Position numbers and translations under genes: made by a program
Assembly (NCBI RefSeq): GCF_900113045.1
Contig: NZ_FONY01000025.1
Span: 19,721 to 83,720, forward strand
Length of the DNA: 64,000 bases
Origin: Thermoflexibacter ruber
GTDB taxonomy: Bacteria; Bacteroidota; Bacteroidia; Cytophagales; Thermoflexibacteraceae
Reading direction: 5' to 3'
In this document: positions 46,072 to 56,900 of the stretch, one piece after another
Layout: every line of letters begins with the position of its first letter
Numbering within the stretch: position 1 is the first letter of the stretch
The notes under the pieces: model-generated
Database searches by the model: none
Told to the model about the DNA's origin: nothing
The model's input: the letters and a program-made list of their open reading frames with translations, nothing else

Positions 46072-46713
46072 TTATTGTTGAGGCAACCCACCTGGTAACT
46101 CTCCATCCATTAAGCAATCTAAATAATCATAAAAGCAAGAACCATAACAGAAATTAGTAGGATCCCATGTCCCACAGGCAGCAACACAAGCATTATATAG
46201 GACACTACAAACCCATCTGGTATTCTGTGTTTCAACTAAAAACAATTTATCTTTATTTATTTCAAAACTTCGCTTTTTTGCATATTCATGCGTAGCTTGC
46301 CTTAGAATATAAGCTCTCTTCTGTGTGTCCGCAGCCTTAAAAAAATCAAAATTATTAGTCAATTGGTTAAAAAGGATTGATGTAAAAGATAATTCATCAT
46401 GAAATTCTTTTTCATTATTATATCCTGCTCTTTTAAGAATTCGGTTAAATAGTTGCCTATCTTCAACAATATCCTTTTTAGGATACATTAAAACAAGTTT
46501 AGCAAGCTTTTGTCTCTTAGGATATAATTTGATTTCGGAGCTAATCAAATCCTCAAAATTTTTACTATTTGCTATTTATTGATAAATAGTGATTTGATAG
46601 TTAGAATTGTAAGCATTTTCTTTTTGCAAAGAAGTTATCTTATTTTCACAACTTGTTGAAAATAAGCAAAGGATAAATAAAATCCAAATTTTAGAGAAAA
46701 ATAGTTTTTTCAT
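46072..46713 (-). pseudogene. Cysteine-rich lipoprotein gene interrupted by TAA
   Basis: The frame opens at ATG 46713 with a lipoprotein signal (MKKLFFSKIWILFILCLF, then STSC) and runs 45 codons to TAA at 46576-46578. The same frame then stays open for over 160 codons. The downstream part ends in a cluster of six cysteines (CSVLYNAC, CGTW, CYGSC, DC). A single C-to-T change (CAA to TAA) would explain the break. A TTG at 46546-46548 could restart translation, but without the signal. The protein family is unknown. Confidence 0.7.
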
Positions 46714-46867
46714 AATACGCATTAATTGTAAAAAAATTATGCCTACTCTTTATGTTTTTCAGCTACCACAAAGAAAACAAAATGTATTAATTTTCTTATT
46801 TCAAATTTTACCATATTTTTGTAAATATTCAACTAATCAGGTGGGTAACTTTAATCAAAATTTGGGT

Positions 46868-47242
46868 ATGAAAATTAAAATAGGCAATAAACTTATGTGG
46901 GAACGAGAAGAACGCAGATTAAATCAAACGGAAATGGCAAATTTGTTAGGACTATCCCAATCTGCTTATTCTCGTTTGGAGCGTAATGAAACTTCTATAG
47001 AAATAGAGCAAATTGTAAATTTTGCTAAAAAACTCCAAGTCCCTATCCAGGAGTTTCTACCAGAAACTTTTGCAATTCATAGCAATAATGACAATGGACA
47101 AGTTGGCTTTGTAATAGGAAATTATTATAACTATAGCGATAAGGAATTAGCACAAGAAAATCAATTTTTAAAAGAGAAGATACAACTGTTGGAGGGCGAA
47201 ATTAAAAATTTAAAAGAAATGCTAAATCTGCTAAAAGGATAA
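46868..47242 (+). CDS. XRE-family HTH regulator with C-terminal coiled coil
   Basis: The protein has 124 residues from the ATG at 46868. The frame opens at 46739, but the first 43 residues do not fit the family. Residues 5-60 are a Cro/C1-type HTH (LNQTEMANLLGLSQSAYSRLERNETSIEIEQIVNFAKKL). The C-terminal part (LAQENQFLKEKIQLLEGEIKNLKEML) is a leucine-heptad coiled coil, so it is probably a dimer. It is divergent from the broken lipoprotein gene and may control it. Confidence 0.85.
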   Translation: MKIKIGNKLMWEREERRLNQTEMANLLGLSQSAYSRLERNETSIEIEQIVNFAKKLQVPIQEFLPETFAIHSNNDNGQVGFVIGNYYNYSDKELAQENQFLKEKIQLLEGEIKNLKEMLNLLKG

Positions 47243-47267
47243 GAGCTTCTTTAAATTCAAACAGGCT

Positions 47268-48311
47268 CTAATCCCACTTTGGCAAAAGCGCAAACTGTTC
47301 TTTTTTCAAGTTGAGCCAATTTAATGCGTTGGTATGGAGTAATTTCTCTTTGATATTAGCTGGATAGGGCATACTTTTAATCAGCTTCCCTGGCTCGTCT
47401 TCTCCAAGTGGGAACGGGTAATCAGAGCCAAGCGTAACTTTATCTTCGCCTAAGGTTTTAATCACATAATCAAGGGCTTCTGGGCTGTGTACCAAGGAGT
47501 CGACATAAAACTTGCCTAAGTATTTACTTGGGTGATGAGGATTATCCACTGCACAAAGGTCTGGTCTTACTTCAAAGCCATGAGCAATCCTCCCAAAAGT
47601 AGCACAAAATGAGCCACCTCCGTGTGCAAAAGCTACCCTCAGTTTAGGAAATCGCTCAAATACCCCTCCAAAAATCATGGAGCAGATGGCTAAACTCGTT
47701 TCAGCAGGCATACCTACCAACCAAGGAAGCCAATACTTAGGCATTTTTTGCTGTCCCATCATGTCCCAAGGATGCACAAAAATAGCCGCACCCATCGCCT
47801 CTGCCGCCTCATAAATCGGGAAAAGATGGGTAGAATCTAAGTTCCAATCGTTGATGTGCGAACCAATTTGAATCCCTACTAATCCAATTTTCATACAGCG
47901 TTCTAACTCCTTGACTGCTAAGGCAGGGGCTTGCATAGGCAAAGTTCCTAAGCCAATAAATCGCTCAGGATAGTCCGCTACAATGCCTGCGATATGGTCA
48001 TTAAGGATTTGAGAAAGGTCTAAAGTATCAGCTGGCTTTGCCCAATAGTTAAACATCACAGGGACAGTAGAAAGCACTTGCACATCTACGTGCGTATGAC
48101 TACATTCCTTGATGCGAGTTTCTGGACTCCAGCAGTTATCTTGTATTTCACGAAAAAAGCGATTATCTATCATCATTCTTGCCCTGCAAGGTGCATGATG
48201 CTCTAACCTTACAAAACCACCATAGCCGTAACGCTCTCGCAGGTCGGGCCACCGCTCAGGAAGTATATGCGTATGAATATCAATGGTAAATATATGGTCG
48301 TTAGTTTGCAC
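47268..48311 (-). CDS. 2-amino-3-carboxymuconate-6-semialdehyde decarboxylase (ACMSD)
   Basis: The protein has 347 residues. It aligns along its length with animal ACMSD from memory: IDIHTHILPERWPDL, YGYGGFVRLEHH, ENCWSPE-type, STVPVMFNYWAKP, GLGTLPMQAP, FVHPWDMMG, YWLPWLVGMPAET, FAHGGGSF and LGSDYPFPLGE. The metal ligands HxH, the later His and the Asp of GSDYP are all present. It diverts the kynurenine-pathway intermediate from quinolinate formation; in bacteria it serves nitrobenzoate or tryptophan breakdown. The last ~70 codons are duplicated at 44.7 kb. Confidence 0.93.
   Translation of the reverse strand: MQTNDHIFTIDIHTHILPERWPDLRERYGYGGFVRLEHHAPCRARMMIDNRFFREIQDNCWSPETRIKECSHTHVDVQVLSTVPVMFNYWAKPADTLDLSQILNDHIAGIVADYPERFIGLGTLPMQAPALAVKELERCMKIGLVGIQIGSHINDWNLDSTHLFPIYEAAEAMGAAIFVHPWDMMGQQKMPKYWLPWLVGMPAETSLAICSMIFGGVFERFPKLRVAFAHGGGSFCATFGRIAHGFEVRPDLCAVDNPHHPSKYLGKFYVDSLVHSPEALDYVIKTLGEDKVTLGSDYPFPLGEDEPGKLIKSMPYPANIKEKLLHTNALNWLNLKKEQFALLPKWD
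47269..47477. repeat. 209 bp direct repeat, right copy (inside the ACMSD gene)
   Basis: Matches 44673-44881 with five substitutions and no gaps. This copy is the intact 3' end of the ACMSD gene, and the left copy is the decayed relic. The repeat length (209 bp) is far longer than typical integrase att sites, which argues against a tyrosine-recombinase core. Confidence 0.92.
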
Positions 48312-48590
48312 AGTGATTCAAGCAAATAATTGAGGTGCTTAGTGAAAATTAACCTTTATACCCAAAAAAAGTTAGCTCTTATACCTAACAACTTTGCGAA
48401 ACCTGTCAGGCATGAGTGAGCATAAAGCAAAAAGTATTCTACATCAGCTTTTGAAAATTGTACCAATGAAGGAATACAATTTTGCCTAAAACTGACTCAC
48501 AGCAAAACTAATAGAAATTTGTTTTACTTTTGATGATTGGGTGAAAAAAACTAAAACACATTACCCCTACTTAATTGATGTTGATTTCCC
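48312..48590. other. Gap between the ACMSD and channel-like genes
   Basis: 279 bp with no convincing frame. It contains ACCTGTCAGG near 48401, half of the palindromic repeat core seen at 8077 and 52982, which may be a decayed copy. Confidence 0.35.
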
Positions 48591-49985
48591 TCAGAATATA
48601 AGATACGTAATGTATAAAATATACGCAAAGCTAAAAGGCAAAATAGATACTTTGATAAGAATATTATCGCCGTACTGAACTACCCTTAAATATTTAAAAT
48701 GGTTAAGCAAGATATAGTTAAACAAAATACCAAAAATGACAAAGTAAAGCATAAAGTAAAAATACTCGATATAAAGAATTTCGCTTGAGGAGAATTTACG
48801 GCGCAGGTCTATTTGCAACAAAATAATTACAAAAAGCATTGCCGCCACCAAACTTAGCAGTTCCATGATGTTAAACTTAAAAAAATCATCTTGGGCTTCG
48901 TCATGCGCAATTCCTGCACAAATAAAAAGAATAAAAAGTACCGTAAGGATAGGTAAGAGTTCTGAAATAAAAGCAGTTAGAAAATAACGCTGAACAATGA
49001 TGCAGTAATACAATTCAGGAGAACCCTCCGCTCCTGCATAGCCACGCATGCCAAAATTGGTATTGTATTCATGATTTTTGTAAGCGAAAAAAGTTTCTGT
49101 TATCTCCCAACCATTCAAAACAATATTTTTTTCTATACCCATTTTTTTAGCAGCCTCGATACTTTTATAAGCATCAAAGTCTGGAACCAAGATGATATTA
49201 TCCCCAAAGTTTTTGTGCCACATACGTACCCAAATATTTTGCACATCAAACGGATAGTTCTTGTAGATAAATGTTTCTCGAATAGTAGTTTCTACGTCCC
49301 AACCATAAACCGTAAAATCTTCATACGTTTTCACATACGCCTGCTGAATATTGATTTCCGTAGCCTCTGGAAATACAAAACCTACACCTATTTTAGCGGT
49401 ATCATGCTTATTATGCTCGTATTTCTGCCAAACGTAGCAAGTAATTACCACGTCATTCGCCGTATTGAACTGTAAACTTTGGATAAATATACCTGTTTTT
49501 ATAAAAGTAGGTGCGGAAAGTTTAGATTGCTCAGCCAAGTGCTGTTGGTGGTTTTGAAAACCTCTAAGGGCATCTTTATCGCTAATAAAAATATCTAAAT
49601 CTTGATTGGAGGTATAGTGCATGGTTATCCAATAAAGAAGAATAGTCCCTACAATAAAAGTAACGGTGAGTGTCCAAGAGGTAGTCCACAAAAAATTTTC
49701 CGTAGAGCGAAAACGCAGAAAGATGAGAAAGAAGATACAACTAATCAAAAGGCAAGTATAAAAAACAACTCCATTGAGGCTTCCTCTGTAAAGTTCTGTT
49801 AAATTATTGCGAAAACTAAGGGCGGAAACTTGCGTAATTAGTAAAGATTTTTCGGGATAAAAAATATAATTGTAGAAGTCATTGCTAAACAATTCATTAG
49901 CGAAAAAGTAAATTTGGTAAAGGGCAAAAACTGCAACGAATAGCAAAAGCACTTTGAGAGCTATTTTAATTTTTGCAATTTGCAT
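48591..49985 (-). CDS. Probable pentameric ligand-gated ion channel homologue with extra N-terminal membrane segments
   Basis: The protein has 464 residues. Three membrane segments (about 9-29, 73-92, 103-122) precede a beta-rich domain (about 160-325) that contains YPFD at 244-247, the position of the conserved (F/Y)PxD of Cys-loop-type receptors. Four segments follow (about 332-358, 372-392, 405-427, 444-463). VQRYF...LPILTVLFILF reads like M1 of GLIC, followed by an M2-M3 pattern. With three leading segments the beta domain would be periplasmic and the C-terminus outside, which is the channel topology. No channel-lining residue can be assigned with certainty. Assignment by motif, not by search. 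Confidence 0.6.
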   Translation of the reverse strand: MQIAKIKIALKVLLLFVAVFALYQIYFFANELFSNDFYNYIFYPEKSLLITQVSALSFRNNLTELYRGSLNGVVFYTCLLISCIFFLIFLRFRSTENFLWTTSWTLTVTFIVGTILLYWITMHYTSNQDLDIFISDKDALRGFQNHQQHLAEQSKLSAPTFIKTGIFIQSLQFNTANDVVITCYVWQKYEHNKHDTAKIGVGFVFPEATEINIQQAYVKTYEDFTVYGWDVETTIRETFIYKNYPFDVQNIWVRMWHKNFGDNIILVPDFDAYKSIEAAKKMGIEKNIVLNGWEITETFFAYKNHEYNTNFGMRGYAGAEGSPELYYCIIVQRYFLTAFISELLPILTVLFILFICAGIAHDEAQDDFFKFNIMELLSLVAAMLFVIILLQIDLRRKFSSSEILYIEYFYFMLYFVIFGILFNYILLNHFKYLRVVQYGDNILIKVSILPFSFAYILYITYLIF

Positions 49986-50191
49986 GGCAGAGAAAGTTTT
50001 AAAAGTTTACAAAATAAGCTATAGCATACAAATATAAAAAAATAAAGCAGAAAAACAACTTATATTTTTCTTGGCAAAAAACTACAAGCAGAAAAATAAC
50101 GTCTATGATTTTATGGAATTTGTGTTATCAAGACATCATTCTTGTAAAAGTTTAAAATTGTTTTCAATCTTTATTCTCAAAAAAACTATAT

Positions 50192-50842
50192 ATGCAAAAA
50201 CAACAAATGAAATATAAAATCACGCCTCTTAATAGCATTGCAATAGGAGCCAATCTTTATTTTTTAGCAGACTATCTTTTGCACAAAGAAAGTGATGCTG
50301 CGAGCTTAGGACTTTTTGTTATTATTTATGGTGTATTGATAGGCATAGGTATTTTAATCTTAGACTTTGGGATTCAGCTAATCGTCAAAGAGTATAGAAA
50401 AATTATTCCTATTGAACTCTTGCTAATTGGTGGAATAGTCTTTTGGATAGCTCATACAGAACGCACCAAAACCTTGCTGATTCCAGACAATTTTGGCGAA
50501 GGCAACTTATTCATTATCTATGGAGTAGAAGACGCAGAAAAGCTACCTCTTGGCTTTTTTACTTGGAACTACGAAGTCAAAGTACCTGAAAGTGGTATAT
50601 TGCTCACTTCTACTAAATTTGAAGATGATTTACCGCAAACCAATGTGAAAACATACTCAAAAATAGACTTAGACAAGCATGAGCAAGGACTAACTTTTGG
50701 TTGCTTGTACGAAAGCGAATTGAACTGCCGTGATAAAATCTATCAATACCGAAGTTGGATTGTGCAGAAAAATGGTTGCGAATTTTCGTCCCAGAAAGCA
50801 GACAGCCAAAGAACACAGCTTCAAAATACCTATTGCAAGTGA
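50192..50842 (+). CDS. Small membrane protein of unknown function
   Basis: The protein has 216 residues with about three hydrophobic stretches in the N-terminal half (SIAIGANLYFLADYLL, LFVIIYGVLIGIGILIL, PIELLLIGGIVFWIA). A soluble C-terminal domain with three cysteines follows (CLYES, NCRDK, GCEFS). An alternative start five codons in is possible. It precedes the alpha-2-macroglobulin gene by 85 bp and could be co-transcribed. I recognise no family. Confidence 0.55.
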   Translation: MQKQQMKYKITPLNSIAIGANLYFLADYLLHKESDAASLGLFVIIYGVLIGIGILILDFGIQLIVKEYRKIIPIELLLIGGIVFWIAHTERTKTLLIPDNFGEGNLFIIYGVEDAEKLPLGFFTWNYEVKVPESGILLTSTKFEDDLPQTNVKTYSKIDLDKHEQGLTFGCLYESELNCRDKIYQYRSWIVQKNGCEFSSQKADSQRTQLQNTYCK

Positions 50843-50927
50843 AACTATCCAATTCACTAACAACCACTATCAAACAGTCAGCTACTATCATCTATCATCT
50901 AACATCTAATACCAAACATTCAAATAT

Positions 50928-53900
50928 ATGTCAAAGCTAAAAATATTTATCACCCTTGCATTTTGCCTTGCTTTTTTGGCAAGCATCTATGCTTTTCAGG
51001 AGTACGACTTTCCAAGTCGTTATTTACGACTTATCCGATTTGGAAAAACAGCCTCCAAAATTACTAACAATCAACAACAACCCACTAAACACCAACAAAA
51101 GATGTTCTTTAAAGACGATAAAAACTACAAAAGCGATTGGAAGAAGGTCGATTCTTTGGAAAAAAAGGGCTTAGTCGAGTCGGCTCTGAAGATTGTAGAT
51201 GAAATCTATGCCAAAGCAAAAAAAGACAATAATGCTGAGCAAATCATCAAGGCGGTACTGTACCAAGCAAAATACATTTCTTTCAAGGAAGAAGATGCCG
51301 ACGTAAAGGTTCTGAACAAATTAGATAGTGAAGCCATAATAGCTATTTTTCCTGTCAAACCTGTGCTGCATAGCGTTTTGGCAGGTTTGTATTGGCAGTA
51401 TTACGAAGACAACCGTTGGCGTTTTTACAACCGAAGCGAAACCGTTGCTTTTGAGAAAAAAGACATTGCGACCTGGAGTCTAGAGGACATCGTAAAAGAA
51501 ACCGTGAGGCAGTATCACTTGTCTTTGGAAGAGGTAGAAAAATTAAAATCAACAAAAATAGACATTTACCACGAAATTTTAGGGGGAAATGCCGATAATC
51601 CTGCGGAAAGTTTGGGCAAGTATCGTAACCGAAATCTTCGTCCTACGCTTTATGACTTTTTGGCACATCGTGCAGTGGACTTCTTCAGCAATTCTGAGCC
51701 AGAAATCACTCGCCCTGCTTATCAGTTCCAGCTCGACAAGGCAGACTATTTCGCTTCAGCAAAAGAATTTGCAGGTTTGAAAATAGAAACCCAAGATACT
51801 TTGGCAATGAAGTTTCATGCAATTGTACTTTTGCAAGATTTAATCAAGTTTCATCTCAGCGGCGATAACAAAGACGCTTTGGCTGATGCCGATTTGAAAA
51901 GGATTACTTTCGTTTACAATCACTCCGTTCATTCCCAAAAAGAAGAACTCTATTTGAAGGCTTTACAAGATTTTCAAAATAGGTATGAAGGCTCGCCTAT
52001 CGCCGCAGATGCCGCTTACTTGACTGCCCAACTTTACTACACACAAGGAGAAAAATATAGTTTTTCTAAGAATAACGACACTTATAGGTGGAAATTCAAA
52101 GAAGCAAAGGACTTAGCAGAAAAGGCAATTAAAAAATATCCTGATACGCAAGGAGCGAATAACTGTCAGCACATCATTGAGTTAGTACAAACTAAATCAC
52201 TTTCTTTAAACATAGAAAAAGTCAGCCCTGCCCAGCAACCTCAACGAGCTTTGGTAACTTACCGCAATGTGCCTAAGATGTATTTCAAGATAGTAGCGAC
52301 TGATTATGAGGAACTAAGCACAATAGCGGGCTATTATTACAACTACAATGAGAGGGAAAAACTGATAGCTAAGATTTCTGAGCGTAAGGGAATAAAATCT
52401 TGGAATGTAAGTCTGCCAAGTGATGATGGAGATTTTCAGGCTCATGCTACGGAAATGCTCGTGCCTGAATTGCCACATGGTTATTATTTTTTGTTGGCTT
52501 CTGATAATGAAGGTTTTACTTACAAAAAAAATACCTTAGTATGGTCGCATTTTGTCGTTTCTGACCTCAGTTTAGTGGGCAGAACTTGGTCAGAAAAAGG
52601 CGAACAGGAATTTTATGTGCTGAATAGAACTACAGGCAAGGGCGTGCCTAACATACAAGCACAAACTTTTTACAGAGATTACAACTACAATTCCCGCAAG
52701 TATGAGTATAAAAAAGGGGCGGTTTACACCTCCGATAAAGATGGTTATTTAAAACTAAAATACACAGGGAGAGGAAGTCAAAGAAGTGAATATTTTAATA
52801 TAGAACTCATCAATGGCACGGACAAACTGCACACGGACGAGAGTTTTTACCTCTATGCACCTTATCAAAATACACCCAATCCCTATTATAAAACCTTTTT
52901 CTTTACCGACAGGGCAATTTACAGACCCTCACAAACGGTTTATTTCAAGGGAATTTTATTGAGTTTTAAAAATAAAGATAAAAACCTATCAGGTTTTGAA
53001 AACCTGATAGGTTTAAAGCCTGAAATTGTAAAAAACCAGACTTTAAAAGTTTATTTCTATGATGTCAATGGGCAGAAAGTCAGCGAAGTAGAGGTAAAAA
53101 CCAATGAGTACGGCAGTTTTAGCGGTAGCTTTGTTGCGCCTGTTGGGTCGCTTAATGGGGAGATGACGATTCAAACGGATAGCTATTATGGTGGGTATCA
53201 TAGCATTTCCGTAGAAGAATACAAGCGACCTAAGTTTGAGGTAATTTTTGAGCCTGTGAAAGGAAGCTACAAATTGGGCGAAATGGTGAAAGTCGAAGGC
53301 AAGGCAAAGGCATACTCTGGGGCAAGCATAGACAATGCCCAAGTGAAATACCGCATAGTCCGCAAGGCAAAGCTGCCTTATTGGTGGTGGTGGTGGTATC
53401 CCGATTTCCAAGTTTCCCCTGAAATGGAAATTGGCAACGGGACGACAACTACGGACAAAAATGGAGTATTTACCGTTGATTTTGAGGCTATTCCTGATTT
53501 GAGTTTACCCAAAAGTTCTAAACCAACATTTACCTACCAAGTTTTGGCAGATGTAACCGACCTCAATGGAGAAACGCACTCAGGTTTGCAAAGCGTGAGT
53601 ATTGGCTATACAGCTTTGGAAATAGAAAGCAATATTCCTGATGTGCTTGATTTAGAAAATATGAAAACTAATTTCCAAATCAATTCTACCAATCTAAGTG
53701 GGGAATTTGAACCTGCACAGGGAACTTATACTTTACATTCTCTTAAAACACCAGAGAAAGTATTTAGAAAACGTCTTTGGGCTAAACCTGACAAATTTTT
53801 GCTTTCTAAATCAGATTTTTACAAAAACTTCCCACAAGACGAATATGAAAATGAAAGCAACCTTTATACTTGGGAAAAAGGAACAAAGGTAAGCGAAGCC

Positions 53901-56900
53901 AATTTTGACACAGGAAAAGACAAGGCTTTGATTTTGACTAATTTAAAAGCAGGCGTGTATGTATTGGAACTGACTGCCAAAGACAAATATGGAGAGGAAG
54001 TCAAAGGATTGAAATATTTTACGGTTTATTCTTCTAAGGCAAAAACACCTGTGTATAACTTAGCTGAATGGGTTAAGCCTTTGAAAACCAAATATGAAGT
54101 AGGCGAAACTGCCCAACTTTGCGTAGGGACAGCCTACCAAAATGTACCCATACTTTATGAGATAGAAATAGACGGAACGGTGATTAAAAAAGAATGGCTG
54201 ACCTTCAACAATGAGCAACGGATTTTTGAAATCCCTGTTACAGAGGCAATGAAGGGCAATTTTGGCGTACACCTGACTTTTGTTCAGCATGGAAGGGCTT
54301 ATAAGACCGAACAAGCCTTTTCTGTCCCTCATACGGATAAGGAATTGGAAATCAGCTTTGAAACATTTAGAAACAAACTTTTTCCTGGGGCAAATGAGGA
54401 GTGGAAAATCAAAATCAAGGGCAAAAAAGGTGATAAAGTTGCCGCAGAAATGGTCGCAACGCTTTATGATGCTTCCTTAGATGCTTTTAGAGAAAACTCT
54501 TTTAATTTCAATGCTTTGTCTTATCACCAAATTGCAAGACGCTGGAGCATTTACACCTTTGGAATGCAAGGCTCAGATATTTCTGCTCTTTGGAATACGT
54601 ATAAATTTAGTATTCAACAAAGGTATTATGACAATTTGTATCTCTTTGGCTTAGACCATGGCGGTATAGTATATAGAGATAGAAAGGTATTGATGTCGGC
54701 AGGAGCGGTAGCTTCCCCAGCAATGCAAGCAGAGGAAGAAGCAACGGGCATAGCTGATGATGCCGATGAAATGTTAAAAGAAGCCCCATCTCCCAAGAAA
54801 AAGGCAATGAAGAATGGGAAAACGGAAATGGCTAAAATGGACGAGTTGCAAGAGGAAGTAAGCGTAGCAGCTAATGCCACAGTTATAACAAAAACAACAG
54901 AGGAAAAACCCAAGCCTGAACCCAAATTAGAAGATGTAAAAGCACGTACTAATTTCAACGAAACGGCTTTCTTTATGCCTCATTTGGAAACAGATGCAGA
55001 AGGGAATGTAATTGTCAAGTTTACCATTCCTGAAAGCCTCACTCGCTGGAAAATGTTGGGTTTTGCTCATTCACAAGATTTGAAATACGGTTTTGCTCAA
55101 AATGAATTGGTTACGCAAAAAGATTTGATGGTGGTGCCTAATGCACCTCGCTTTTTCAGGGAAAATGATGAAATGACTTTTGCCTCCAAAATCACCAATA
55201 TTTCGGATAAGGATTTGACAGGAAAAGCCAAGGTGCTATTTTTTGATGCGATAAGTATGAAACCAATTGATGCTGACTTGTTTTCAAATAATCCACAAGC
55301 CACTTCTATTGAAAACATTGCCACGCAAAATTTTACCGTTCCCAAAGGGCAAAGTACCGTAGTCAAATGGAATATCCGTATTCCAGATGCTAAATATCAA
55401 GCAATTACGTACAGAGTAGTTGCCCAAGCGGGAGAGTTTACCGATGGAGAGGAAATGAGCATACCCGTTTTGACCAACCGTATGCTCATTACAGAGACCT
55501 TGCCTTTGCCTGTACGTGGCGGTCAAACCAAAGAGTACGAACTCACTAAGTTGGTGAAAAACAATTCCACGACTTTGAAAAACCACAAATTGACTTTGGA
55601 GTTTACCTCTAATCCTGCGTGGTATGCGATTCAGGCTTTACCTTACCTCATGGAATATCCGTATGAGTGTGCAGAGCAGACATTTAGCCGCTTTTATGCC
55701 AACAGCATTGCAAGTCATGTGGCTAATTCCCACCCCAAAATCAAAAATGTGTTTGACACTTGGGCAAGTTCTGCACAAGACGGTTCTGCTTTTTTGTCCA
55801 ATTTGGAGAAAAATCAAGAGTTGAAATACCTAATGTTGCAGGAAACACCTTGGGTGGTCAATGCCCAAAATGAACAAGCAAGAAAAAAGCAAATTGCAGT
55901 CTTGTTTGATTTGAACAGAATGGCTAACGAATTGGGGCATGCCTTAACCAAATTGGAGCAGATGCAAACGCCTAACGGAGGCTTCCCTTGGTTTGAAGGA
56001 ATGCCTGATTCGCCTTGGATTACTCAGCACATTGTAGCGGGCATGGGACACTTGGACAAATTGGGCGTAAGTGTGATTAGAAACAGTGTAAGTGCTTCTA
56101 ATAAAATAGATTACGGCGTTAGTTCCGAACGCACTTGGCGCATGGTAGAAAAAGCGACCTTGTACTTAGACGACAGAATCAAAGAAGACTACGACAACTT
56201 GGTGGACTATTGCAAGCGTTATAATCTCAAATTGGAGGAGCAGAAACCAAGCTACCATGCGATTCACTACCTCTATGCTCGTTCCTTTTTTAAAGACATT
56301 GCTTTGGCTGGAAGAAATAAAAAGGCTTACGATTTCTATTTAGGGCAAGCAAAAAAATATTGGTTGGGCAATGGCTTATACGCAGAGGCAATGTTGGCTT
56401 TGGTGCATTACAGAAACGGAGATGAAGCAACCGCCAAAGACATAGTGAAGTCCTTGAAAGAGAGAAGTTTGAACAGCGATGAGATGGGCATGTATTGGAA
56501 AAATATGATGAAAGGTGGCTACTGGTGGTACGAAGCCCCTGTGGAAACTCAAGCCCTTATGATTGAGGTATTTAGCGAAGTTGCCAAAGATGAAAAAGCA
56601 GTAGATGACCTCAAAGTTTGGCTTTTGAAACAAAAACAAACCCAAGATTGGAAAACAACCAAAGCCACTTCCGAAGCCTGCTATGCCCTTCTCTTACAAG
56701 GGGATAATTGGCTGATGAGTGATGAATTGGTTGATGTTACGCTTGGCAATATGAAAGTAAATCCCAAAGCAATGGAAGACGTGAAAATAGAAGCTGGCAC
56801 AGGGTACTTCAAAACTTCTTGGAACAGGGAAGCCATCACGCCAGAAATGGGCAAAGTTACGGTCAAGAAAAATGACAAAGGCGTAGCTTGGGGCGGGCTT

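Larger units (their letters stand above)
44882..47268. mobile_element. 2.4 kb island flanked by a 209 bp direct repeat
   Basis: The segment between the truncated ACMSD copy and the intact ACMSD gene holds three AT-rich genes of no recognised metabolic role and no integrase or transposase. The exact repeats at both sides (44673-44881 and 47269-47477, offset 2596 bp) mean that a block of about 2.6 kb was added at the 3' end of the ACMSD gene. Homology-assisted integration of foreign DNA is one explanation; tandem duplication followed by replacement is another. Confidence 0.6.

Noticed and set aside
21512..46713. Idea that TAA is read as Gln in this genome
   Set aside because: Most genes here end in TAA at the expected protein end (for example rmuC, dnaA and ribH), so reassignment is excluded. 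The two internal TAA codons are local events.
44673..47477. 209 bp repeat as att sites of an integrase-driven element
   Set aside because: The repeat is too long, diverged by five bases, and no integrase gene lies between the copies.
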